In this document: positions 1 to 5,655 of the stretch, one piece after another
Numbering within the stretch: position 1 is the stretch's first letter
Layout: each line of letters opens with the position of its first letter
Assembly (NCBI GenBank): GCA_026983685.1
Contig: JALSTO010000298.1
Span: 1-7,480, forward strand
Reading direction: 5' to 3'
DNA length: 7,480 bases
DNA from: Aquificaceae bacterium
GTDB lineage: Bacteria > Aquificota > Aquificia > Aquificales > Aquificaceae
The notes under the pieces: generated by a model
The model's input: the letters and a program-made list of their open reading frames with translations, nothing else
What the model was told of the DNA's origin: nothing
The model's database searches: none
Made by a program: the position numbers and the translations under genes

Positions 1-1
1 G

Positions 2-511
2 GAAGGTGTCCAGAGGGACCTCCTCCCGATCCTTGAAGGAACGACCGTCAACACAAAGTACGGACCCCTCAAGACGGATCACATCCTCTTCATAGGAGCG
101 GGAGCCTTCCACATGGCGAAGCCCTCAGACCTCATACCGGAGCTTCAGGGTAGGTTTCCTATAAGAGTTGAGCTCAAAGCCCTAACCAAGGAAGATTTCG
201 TAAAGATACTGACAGAACCCGAGAACGCCCTCACAAAGCAGTACATAGAGCTCCTGAGAACGGAGGGGGTTGAGATAGAGTTTACCGAAGACGCGGTTGA
301 GGAGATAGCTCTTCTATCGGAGGAGATAAACAATCGCACGGAGAACATCGGGGCGAGAAGACTTCACACAGTTATGGAGAAGCTCCTTGAGGACATATCC
401 TTCAACGCCCCTGATATGTCAGGTCAGCACATAATAATTGACAGGAAGTTTGTAAGGGCAAAGCTAAGTGAGGTGATAAAGGACGAGGAGCTAAGCAGAT
501 ACATCCTCTAA
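2..511 (+). CDS. hslU: ATP-dependent protease ATPase subunit HslU, C-terminal part (5' end outside window)
   Basis: HslU is the AAA+ unfoldase that feeds substrates to the HslV peptidase in the cytoplasm. The visible 169 residues are the C-terminal portion of a protein usually about 440 residues long; the frame is open from base 2 and the start lies upstream. Recognisable blocks, in order, are [13 protein letters not shown], the sensor-1 strand [10 protein letters not shown], the conserved [20 protein letters not shown] block with the arginine-finger region, and the sensor-2 region [20 protein letters not shown]. The protein ends in SRYIL; the HslU C-terminal tail of this type docks into HslV, so the gene end is intact. 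hslV is commonly just upstream but is not in view. The last 21 bases overlap the 3' end of the opposing GT20 gene, so there is no room for a conventional terminator between them. Family assignment is near certain. Confidence 0.97.
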   Translation, partial: EGVQRDLLPILEGTTVNTKYGPLKTDHILFIGAGAFHMAKPSDLIPELQGRFPIRVELKALTKEDFVKILTEPENALTKQYIELLRTEGVEIEFTEDAVEEIALLSEEINNRTENIGARRLHTVMEKLLEDISFNAPDMSGQHIIIDRKFVRAKLSEVIKDEELSRYIL

Positions 512-1864
512 GAAGTTCTTGAGCCACCAGTGAACGTCTTCTTCAATCACCCTCTTTCTAAGAGCCTTCATCCTCTCCCTCTTCTCCCTCTTCTTCATCT
601 TCAGGGCGCTGTATATAGCCTCCGCAACTGCATCCTCATCAAAGGGGTTTACTATCAAGGCTCCCTCCCTGAGCTGGAGACTTGCTCCGGCGAACTCGCT
701 CAGTATGAGTACTCCGTCTTCATCAACCTTGCTCATGACGTACTCCTTTGAGACGAGGTTCAGCCCGTCTATAAGTGGGGTGACGAGAGCAAAGTCCGCC
801 ATCATGTAGAGGGATGCAAGTCTCTCGTCGCCGTAGTTCTTGTAGTAGTAATAGATGGGGACCCAACCGGGCTCACCGAACCTTCCCTCAATCCTGCCAA
901 CTATCTCATCAGTTCTTCGCTTTATATCCATGTATTCTTCAAGCTTAGTTCTTGTGGGTGCAGCTATCTGTATAAAAGAAACCCTGCCCCTGAAGGATGG
1001 GTACTTCTCAAAGAACCTCTCTAAGCCCTTAAACTTTTCCTCAATACCTTTGGTGTAGTCAAGTCTGTCAACACCTATACCAACGAACTCAACGGAGAGT
1101 TTCTTCCTGAGACTGAGGGCGTATCTAACCACCTTCGGGTTTGAAACAAGAGAGCTCCATCTCTGGCTATCTATCCCTATAGGGACTGCGACTACCCTTA
1201 TCTTCCTTCCCTGCCAGTATATGGCGAAGTCATCGTAAACGGCACCGAGTATCTCCCTCACACACTCTCTGAAGTTCTGGACATAGTGCTCGGTGTGAAA
1301 GCCTATGACGTCAGCACCGAGCATTCCCTCAAGTATGTCCCTCCTGTTCGGTAAGAACCTCAGCATAAAGTAAGGAGGAAAGGGTATGTGCCAGAAGAGG
1401 TGTATAGGGTCTTCAACACCCTTCTCCCTGAGGAGGGCAGGAACGAGGGCTAAATGATAATCGTTCACAAGGACCTTTGAGCCCGGTGTGTAAACCTCCA
1501 TCACAGCCTTGGCGAACTTCCTGTTTACCCTCCTGTAACCGAGCCAGTACTTGCTGTCAAAACGGGTTCTGTTCAAAAACATGTGACAGAGGGGCCAGAG
1601 GGTCTCGTTGGCGTAGCCGTAGTAGTATTCTGTTACGTCCCTGCTGGTGAGTGAGACCTGCTTCATAAGAAAGCTTTCCGTTATCTTCGTCTCAAAGGGG
1701 TTCTTCTGACCCTTCCTTCCCCAGCATATCCATATACCGCCGTTCTTTCTCAGCACAGGTTCAAGGGCTGAAACGAGACCTCCGACGGTCTTCTCAAGCC
1801 TCAGCTTCCCCCCAGCCCTTTCAACTTTGTAGGGCTCTCTGTTTGACACAACTATCAACTTCAT
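491..1864 (-). CDS. otsA: GT20 glycosyltransferase, trehalose-6-phosphate synthase-like
   Basis: Predicted cytoplasmic retaining glycosyltransferase that transfers glucose from a nucleotide sugar to glucose 6-phosphate, giving trehalose 6-phosphate, a compatible solute precursor. The 457 residues span one complete GT20 domain with no fused OtsB phosphatase. Visible landmarks are VVSNREPY with R9, the glycine loop VGGL (28-30), GGIWICWG (42-49), [13 protein letters not shown] (79-91), NDYHL (134-138), HIPFP (159-163), VDRLDYTKG with R267 and K272 for the sugar nucleotide, GRIEGRFG with R323, and [13 protein letters not shown] with D366 and E373. These match the E. coli OtsA donor and G6P-site positions, except that the residue before D366 is Ile where E. 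coli has Arg. The reading frame stays open to an ATG at 1927, but the ATG at 1864 puts the first beta strand (KLIVVSNR) right at the N-terminus as in the family, so I use it. Trehalose 6-phosphate is the likeliest product; glucosylglycerol-phosphate synthase, a GT20 relative that also carries an REPY motif as I recall, is the main alternative. Confidence 0.85.
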   Translation of the reverse strand: MKLIVVSNREPYKVERAGGKLRLEKTVGGLVSALEPVLRKNGGIWICWGRKGQKNPFETKITESFLMKQVSLTSRDVTEYYYGYANETLWPLCHMFLNRTRFDSKYWLGYRRVNRKFAKAVMEVYTPGSKVLVNDYHLALVPALLREKGVEDPIHLFWHIPFPPYFMLRFLPNRRDILEGMLGADVIGFHTEHYVQNFRECVREILGAVYDDFAIYWQGRKIRVVAVPIGIDSQRWSSLVSNPKVVRYALSLRKKLSVEFVGIGVDRLDYTKGIEEKFKGLERFFEKYPSFRGRVSFIQIAAPTRTKLEEYMDIKRRTDEIVGRIEGRFGEPGWVPIYYYYKNYGDERLASLYMMADFALVTPLIDGLNLVSKEYVMSKVDEDGVLILSEFAGASLQLREGALIVNPFDEDAVAEAIYSALKMKKREKRERMKALRKRVIEEDVHWWLKNFLEDVSA

Positions 1865-1977
1865 TCTATTTCTCTTAAAGCTAAAGGTTGTTTGCATGTG
1901 TGTCAAGGAATCCGGAGTTGTACCCATTTCGGGAGTGGGTTAAATTTAATTAAGTCTTTGATCAGGGAGGGTTGAGC
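1865..1977. promoter_or_regulatory. divergent intergenic region with candidate promoters
   Basis: This 113-base gap between the GT20 gene and the cytochrome operon must hold both promoters. For the minus strand there is a perfect TTGACA (1906-1901); 17 bases on, the -10 position reads TAGCTT (1883-1878), a weak match. For the plus strand, TTTAAT (1945-1950) matches TATAAT at five of six positions, with no clear -35; TTGTAC (1918-1923) with TTAAAT (1940-1945) at 16-base spacing is a weaker option. An inverted repeat ACCCA/TGGGT (1922-1926 and 1936-1940) sits between them and the palindrome TTAAATTTAA (1940-1949) adjoins it; either could be an operator, but both are short enough to occur by chance. 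Confidence 0.35.
1966..1970 (+). promoter_or_regulatory. ribosome binding site of the tri-haem cytochrome gene
   Basis: GGAGG lies seven bases before the ATG at 1978 but only one base before an in-frame TTG at 1972. The spacing decides for the ATG, shortening the longest open frame by two codons. Confidence 0.8.
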
Positions 1978-2808
1978 ATGAGATACAGAGCTCTTATCAC
2001 CGCCTTGGCGGTCATCGCTGGAGTCAGCTTTTCAGCAGAAAAGGTTATTCTCAAGAAGCCACCCGAGTCCCTCAAGAAGTACTACCCGCCCGCATCCAAG
2101 AACTATGAGTTCATCTCAGCCATGCATACCATGAGCACAGCCTTCTACGGAATAAACCTGAACATAAATGAGGGCAACTGGGAGGGAGCCAAAAGGTGGG
2201 CGCAGGAGCTTAAAAAGACCTACCTGAAAGTTTCAAAGATGGTTCCCGAATGGAAGAGCTACTTCAAACCCCAGCTTGCGGACAACCTTGTAAAGGCTGT
2301 CAGCTCAAAGAACGTGGACAGGGTTATAGGCGCTTCCAAGAAGCTCGGGCAGACCTGTGCAAAGTGTCATCAGGACAACGAGATAGCTGTCAAGCTCGTT
2401 TATCACTTCCCGAGCTTTGAGACTATCAAGATAGAGGATCCCGTTGAGTTCATGGAGTACAAGACGGGTAAATACATGGAGAAGCTTACCAACTCAATGA
2501 AAGCTCTCAAGATATACCTCCTTCAGGGAGAGGGTGATAAAGCACAGGAGGCTGGCATGAACTTCGTTGAGAGGGCTCGCCAGCTCAGGTCAATGTGCTC
2601 CAAGTGCCACACCAACAAGCTCTCGGAGGAGGTTATAGTGGGGAAGGAGTTTGAAAAAGCCCTGAATGATCTTGAAAACCTGCTCTCAGGAGATAAACCG
2701 GACAGAGATAGGGTCTTCAAACTGCTGGGCAAGGTCGGAGCAAGCTGTACGAAGTGCCACAACGTACACCTTATACCACAGGTGGTTAAAGAGGCTTTTG
2801 AAAAGTGA
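1978..2808 (+). CDS. secreted tri-haem c-type cytochrome with repeated helical hairpins (cytochrome c'-like)
   Basis: This 276-residue precursor is predicted to be periplasmic. A Sec signal peptide is visible: MRYR, then the hydrophobic stretch ALITALAVIAGVSF, with likely cleavage near SFSA|EK (residues 20-21). Three haem-attachment motifs follow: CAKCH (127-131), CSKCH (207-211) and CTKCH (257-261). Each is preceded by amphipathic helical sequence, and the last two follow a similar pattern of helix, short GD/GN turn, helix, then 'S/A-x-CxKCH'. The first half (about 45-135) has the same two-hairpin layout, but its first hairpin ends in VPEWKSYF with no CxxCH. The all-helical pattern with CxxCH late in the bundle resembles cytochrome c' and related four-helix haem proteins; the exact family is an inference. 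The 3' end overlaps the next cytochrome gene by four bases (GTGA), so the two are almost certainly co-translated. Role: electron transfer, or gas or redox sensing in the periplasm; partners unknown. Confidence 0.85.
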   Translation: MRYRALITALAVIAGVSFSAEKVILKKPPESLKKYYPPASKNYEFISAMHTMSTAFYGINLNINEGNWEGAKRWAQELKKTYLKVSKMVPEWKSYFKPQLADNLVKAVSSKNVDRVIGASKKLGQTCAKCHQDNEIAVKLVYHFPSFETIKIEDPVEFMEYKTGKYMEKLTNSMKALKIYLLQGEGDKAQEAGMNFVERARQLRSMCSKCHTNKLSEEVIVGKEFEKALNDLENLLSGDKPDRDRVFKLLGKVGASCTKCHNVHLIPQVVKEAFEK

Positions 2809-3716
2809 GGATCCTCCTCATCATATTTCTTTTCCTTGTAAGCTGTGAGAAACTGGAAGAGGTTTTCGTTGAGGAGGACCTTCTCCAGAGACCTCAGGCA
2901 AAGAGGTGTGCTGACTGCCACGCTCAGATATACGAAGAGTGGAAGGAGAGCAGACACTACCGAGCATGGAAGAGCGAGAATTTCAGGAGAGAGTCAGAAA
3001 ACTACGGTAAGGTTAAGTGTCTGTCCTGCCACGCCCCCCATCAGGTTGATCCAGAAAAGAAGCCAGTTCTCAGGGCTGAGTTCAGAGAGGACGGTGTCCA
3101 CTGCGTAGCCTGCCACTTCAAAGAAGAGACCAGGTCCATGCACGGACCCCTCAAGGTTTGGTCCCCACCCCACCCCTCCACCCAGGACCTTGACTACACA
3201 AAGTCAGAATTCTGTGCAGGATGCCACAGGGAAACCTACAAGGAGTGGAAGCTTGCCAAGGTTCGCAAGAGCTGTCAGGACTGCCACATGCCCTCCCTCG
3301 GTAAGAAAGATCTTATACAGAAGTTCCCCTTCTACCTCTTCCACCTTGCCAAGCGGAGGACCTCCCACCGCTTCCCAGCCCAGAAGGCTAAGCCCGAAGA
3401 CATAGAGGTCCATCTCAAGGGAAAGGAGCTCATACTTGTAAACGTAGGAGTTCCCCACAACCTGCCGACCGCTGATCAGGGAGACCCTAAGCTTTACCTT
3501 ATAGCCCAGATACTGTACGGAGATGGAAAAAAGAGAACTCTGAGGAAGCTTCTCTCACCTCAATCAAAGACCGCTCTGCAATACAGGGTGCCCTATCACC
3601 TCAGAATACCCGATGGAGATGTGAAGGAGGTGAGGGTGAAGATAATGCGGAAGTTCGCCTGGAGCGATGAGAAAGAGACCTTGAAGGAACTCACCTTGCG
3701 AACTCCCTCTCCCTGA
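2805..3716 (+). CDS. penta-haem c-type cytochrome lipoprotein (cytochrome c554-like fold family)
   Basis: This 303-residue protein starts with GTG inside the stop region of the preceding gene (GTGA overlap), which indicates translational coupling. The N-terminus MRILLIIFLFLVSC is a lipoprotein signal with lipobox LVSC and lipidation at C14, so the protein is anchored to the inner or outer membrane facing the periplasm. Five CxxCH motifs are seen: CADCH (35-39), CLSCH (72-76), CVACH (100-104), CAGCH (137-141) and CQDCH (157-161). The blocks CADCHAQIYEEWKESRHYRAW, FCAGCHRETYKEW and CQDCHMP are typical of multihaem cytochromes of the c554 type, where CxxCH-x-x-x-Y-x-E-W pairs are common. Non-motif histidines such as H51, H113 and H123 could act as distal ligands. 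From about residue 200 the chain has no haem motif and looks like a beta-sandwich domain with VGVPHNLPTADQGDP (214-228), a feature shared by several multihaem cytochromes. Its 3' end overlaps the opposing permease gene by 26 bases. Electron partner and any catalytic role are unknown. Confidence 0.88.
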   Translation: MRILLIIFLFLVSCEKLEEVFVEEDLLQRPQAKRCADCHAQIYEEWKESRHYRAWKSENFRRESENYGKVKCLSCHAPHQVDPEKKPVLRAEFREDGVHCVACHFKEETRSMHGPLKVWSPPHPSTQDLDYTKSEFCAGCHRETYKEWKLAKVRKSCQDCHMPSLGKKDLIQKFPFYLFHLAKRRTSHRFPAQKAKPEDIEVHLKGKELILVNVGVPHNLPTADQGDPKLYLIAQILYGDGKKRTLRKLLSPQSKTALQYRVPYHLRIPDGDVKEVRVKIMRKFAWSDEKETLKELTLRTPSP

Positions 3717-4665
3717 CCCTCGGGTCTATCCATGCCAGCAGGAGGTCCGCTATCAAATTACCCGCTATGAGCATTATCGTTCCTATGTAAAGACCTCCCA
3801 TAACTAAGAAGAGGTCCTGGGACAGAACCGCATCAAGCATGAGCATCCCCATGCCGGGCCATCCGGTTATTATCTCTATGAGCGCTGCTCCCGATATGAG
3901 ACTCGCTATCTCGTACCCGAGGAGCGTAGTAAAGGGGTTCATGGCATTCTTTACCACGTGCTTGACTACCATTCCCTTGGGAAGTCCCTTAGCCCTGAGC
4001 ATAACTACCATAGGACTCTTGAGAACCTCAATCACCGCACTCCTGACGAGCCTTATCAGTCCTGCAGTTGAGACGAGAGAGAGGGTCATGGCTGGGATGA
4101 AGAGATGGTGAAGGATATCAAGGACCTTTCCTACCGGACTCAGGTTCTCAAAATCGGGACTCTGAACTCCCCCTATGGGGAACCACCCCGTCTTGCTTGC
4201 CAGAAAGAGGAATATGAAGGCTAAGAAGAAGCTTGGAAGTGACATAAAAGAGTAGGCGTAAGCCTGCACGAGCCTGTCAAACTTACCCCCCTCCTTGAAA
4301 GCTGCTAACGTGCCTATGGGGACCGCGATTCCCCAGGAGAGGAGGGCTGAGCTAACCGACAGCAACAGGGTATTCGGTATCCTCTCCGCTATTAGCTGAG
4401 TTACAGGAGCGTGGTACTGAAAGGAGTATCCGAGATCAAAGAATATAGCGGACCTGAGCCACTTCAGATACTGCACAAGGGTAGGTTCGTCCAGACCGTA
4501 GAGTCTCTTCAGTCTCTCAATAGTTTCTGGGGATATCTGGGGATTGAGCTTGAGCTGATCAAGGAAGTCTCCTGGAGCGAGCTTTATTATGAGAAATGAT
4601 ATGAAGGTTACCCCGAGTATGGTCGGAACAGCCTGAAGAAGACGGAAGAGGACAAACTTGAGCAT
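3691..4665 (-). CDS. ABC transporter permease, DppB/OppB (peptide/nickel) family
   Basis: Integral inner-membrane subunit of a binding-protein-dependent importer of the dipeptide/oligopeptide/nickel class. At 324 residues it is full length. Visible features are an N-terminal membrane segment (about 8-28) running into KLAPGD; the periplasmic block LKRLYGLDEPTLVQYLKWL (52-70); FDLGYSFQYHAPVTQLIAERIPNT (76-99), the family hallmark before the transmembrane core; hydrophobic segments near 100-122, 133-157, 186-205, 248-267 and 287-312; the EAA cytoplasmic loop around 222-243 (RAKGLPKGMVVKHVVKNAMNP), which contacts the ATPase; and the C-terminal signature ADLLLAWIDPRVR. The substrate cannot be read from sequence. 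Its ATG overlaps the stop of the upstream small gene by one base (TGATG) and no good ribosome binding site is seen, so it probably depends on coupling. The usual partners (DppC-type permease, solute-binding protein, two ATPases) are absent from the window; downstream is the opposing cytochrome gene, overlapped by 26 bases. Confidence 0.93.
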   Translation of the reverse strand: MLKFVLFRLLQAVPTILGVTFISFLIIKLAPGDFLDQLKLNPQISPETIERLKRLYGLDEPTLVQYLKWLRSAIFFDLGYSFQYHAPVTQLIAERIPNTLLLSVSSALLSWGIAVPIGTLAAFKEGGKFDRLVQAYAYSFMSLPSFFLAFIFLFLASKTGWFPIGGVQSPDFENLSPVGKVLDILHHLFIPAMTLSLVSTAGLIRLVRSAVIEVLKSPMVVMLRAKGLPKGMVVKHVVKNAMNPFTTLLGYEIASLISGAALIEIITGWPGMGMLMLDAVLSQDLFLVMGGLYIGTIMLIAGNLIADLLLAWIDPRVREREFAR

Positions 4666-5042
4666 CAGAAGTAATTGGCTATGAAGTACTTGGTTTCCTC
4701 AAAGTATCTCTCTATCTCTTTTTTATGCTTCTCCTTGACGTAGCGAATTAACTTGTAATCGTCCCAGTAGCCGATCATTGGTAGCCAGTCTGGAATCGTA
4801 TCTCTACTGTCAATGAAGTACCACAGGGCTGCTATAAAATCCTCCTTCGCTTCCCTCTTGAGCTGGAAATCTGGGTCTATGAGCACCCTGTATATCAGTT
4901 TAACGTCAAGGATGAGGTTCCTGAGGTACTCCATGGTAGGTGGGACCTTTTCAAGCTTCTTGCTGAACTCCTCCCTTAGCCTACTGAGGTCCTTAAGGTT
5001 TTCGTAGGTCTTGTACTTTTGAAGCTTTTCCTCAAAGCCCAT
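4665..5042 (-). CDS. small DUF1232 (YkvA-like) protein
   Basis: This 125-residue protein of unknown function has a charged helical N-terminus (1-45, KLQKYKTYENLKDLSRLREE and on), followed by a DUF1232-like core at about 67-101: the hydrophobic AALWYFIDSRDTIPDWLPMIGYWDD block. It matches the DUF1232 pattern of a short hydrophobic helix, 'D-x-IPD-x-(I/L)P-x-(I/L)GY-x-DD' and a second helix. DUF1232 proteins are usually small and membrane-associated, and no biochemical role is established that I can name. The ATG at 5042 is essentially fixed: an in-frame TGA lies only four codons upstream (5057-5055), with no start codon between. There is no Shine-Dalgarno sequence at usable distance. Its stop TGA shares a base with the ATG of the ABC permease gene, suggesting one transcript and a possible accessory role for the transporter, although that functional link is inference only. 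Confidence 0.8.
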   Translation of the reverse strand: MGFEEKLQKYKTYENLKDLSRLREEFSKKLEKVPPTMEYLRNLILDVKLIYRVLIDPDFQLKREAKEDFIAALWYFIDSRDTIPDWLPMIGYWDDYKLIRYVKEKHKKEIERYFEETKYFIANYF

Positions 5043-5048
5043 GGCGTA

Positions 5049-5054
5049 ATTATA
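5049..5054 (-). promoter_or_regulatory. -10 element (TATAAT) of a probable leaderless promoter
   Basis: Read on the minus strand, a perfect TATAAT (5054-5049) is followed by TACGCC and then the ATG at 5042. Transcription normally starts six to eight bases after the -10 box, which places +1 on or next to the A of the start codon. The -35 region is poor (CATTTA at 17-base spacing). No ribosome binding site lies between the box and the ATG, consistent with a leaderless mRNA. Confidence 0.5.
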
Positions 5055-5082
5055 TCATGTCCCTTCAGGCTTAAATGCCCTA

Positions 5083-5088
5083 TATTAT
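5083..5088 (+). promoter_or_regulatory. candidate -10 element for the secreted protein gene at 5110
   Basis: TATTAT (5083-5088), or the overlapping TATATT (5081-5086), each differs from TATAAT at one position. It would start transcription around 5095, just before AGGAGG (5097-5102). No clear -35 was found at 16-18 bases. It sits about 30 bases from the divergent TATAAT box, so the two promoters would share control DNA. Confidence 0.35.
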
Positions 5089-5109
5089 TAGCAAAGAGGA
5101 GGGATAGAG

Positions 5110-5586
5110 ATGAGAAAAAAAACTTCTCAAGCTTTCTGGGGGCTGATCTTTTTGCTTCTGGGTACACTCACAGCCTTTGCTCAGGATGTTATTACAACAC
5201 CTCTCACCAAGAATGCGGGGGACTACTACGTCAGTATCGGTGTCTTTTCAATCTCAGAACTTGAAAAACACTATCCCAGAACTTACAAACTGCTCGTGAA
5301 ACACCATGGTAAGCCTGCAAAGCATGACACCCATCACCTTGCGGTGAGCGTCTGGAAACAGAAGAACGGTAAGATAGTGTATCTATCAAACTACGATGTG
5401 GAGGCTGAGGTGAGGTCTCCGATATTCAGGGCTGTTAGAAAGAAGCTCACTAAGTATCCCCACCAGTACGGAGATAACTACGGTGGGTGGTTTGAGATGT
5501 CGGACAAGGGGCTCTACCACATATCGGTGATAATCAGAGAAGATGGTAAGGTAAAGAGGGTTGATTTTGACTACCTTATGCAGTGA
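5110..5586 (+). CDS. secreted protein of unknown function, His/Tyr-rich, probable beta-sandwich
   Basis: A strong ribosome binding site AGGAGG (5097-5102) stands seven bases before this ATG. The 158-residue product has a Sec signal peptide: MRKK, the hydrophobic core GLIFLLLGTLTAF, and likely cleavage at AFA|QD (residues 24-25). The mature part is about 134 residues with no membrane segment or cysteine, so it should be a soluble periplasmic protein. It is rich in His and Tyr: HHGKPAKHDTHH (65-76), then YPHQYGDNYGGWFEM near 116-130. Alternating strands such as HHLAVSVWKQKNGKIVYLS, YDVEAEVRSPI, GLYHISVIIREDGKVKRVDFDY suggest an Ig-like beta-sandwich in which a ligand-like domain follows a 'variable element-charge-GGWFEMSDKGLYH' pattern. 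I do not recognise the family with certainty. The His cluster could bind metal, which is speculation. It stands alone between a divergent gene and sucC. Confidence 0.8.
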   Translation: MRKKTSQAFWGLIFLLLGTLTAFAQDVITTPLTKNAGDYYVSIGVFSISELEKHYPRTYKLLVKHHGKPAKHDTHHLAVSVWKQKNGKIVYLSNYDVEAEVRSPIFRAVRKKLTKYPHQYGDNYGGWFEMSDKGLYHISVIIREDGKVKRVDFDYLMQ

Positions 5587-5655
5587 ACCCTCCTGCCCCG
5601 CTTTTTTCTTGTAAAATTTTAGTGCTCAAACGTTGTTTTATTCGGAGGTAGTCTG
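5587..5655. other. intergenic gap before sucC
   Basis: These 69 bases hold a T run (5602-5607) without a GC-rich stem before it, so I do not call a terminator. TAAAAT (5612-5617) is a possible -10 box with no -35 partner. The sucC ribosome binding site GGAGGT is at 5644-5649. A sucC promoter probably lies here, but the sequence does not show it clearly. Confidence 0.3.

Noticed and set aside
510..520. AAGAA-G-TTCTT inverted repeat as a bidirectional terminator for hslU and the GT20 gene
   Set aside because: The one-base loop cannot form a hairpin, the stem is AT-rich, and no T run follows.
1865..1927. N-terminal extension of the GT20 protein to the ATG at 1927
   Set aside because: The added 21 residues precede the family's first strand, have no homology pattern, and would cover the TTGACA candidate promoter. 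The ATG at 1864 fits the usual N-terminus.
2523..2957. 144-codon open frame on the minus strand across the two cytochrome genes
   Set aside because: It is antisense to CxxCH-coding sequence in both genes, has no ribosome binding site, and its product has low-complexity Ser/Leu character typical of a shadow frame.
5019..5264. 81-codon plus-strand frame running through the divergent promoter region
   Set aside because: It crosses both promoters, is out of frame with the better-supported secreted protein gene, and its product has no recognisable features.
5591..5610. Intrinsic terminator after the secreted protein gene
   Set aside because: There is a T run, but the bases before it (CCTCCTGCCCCGC) do not fold into a stem.
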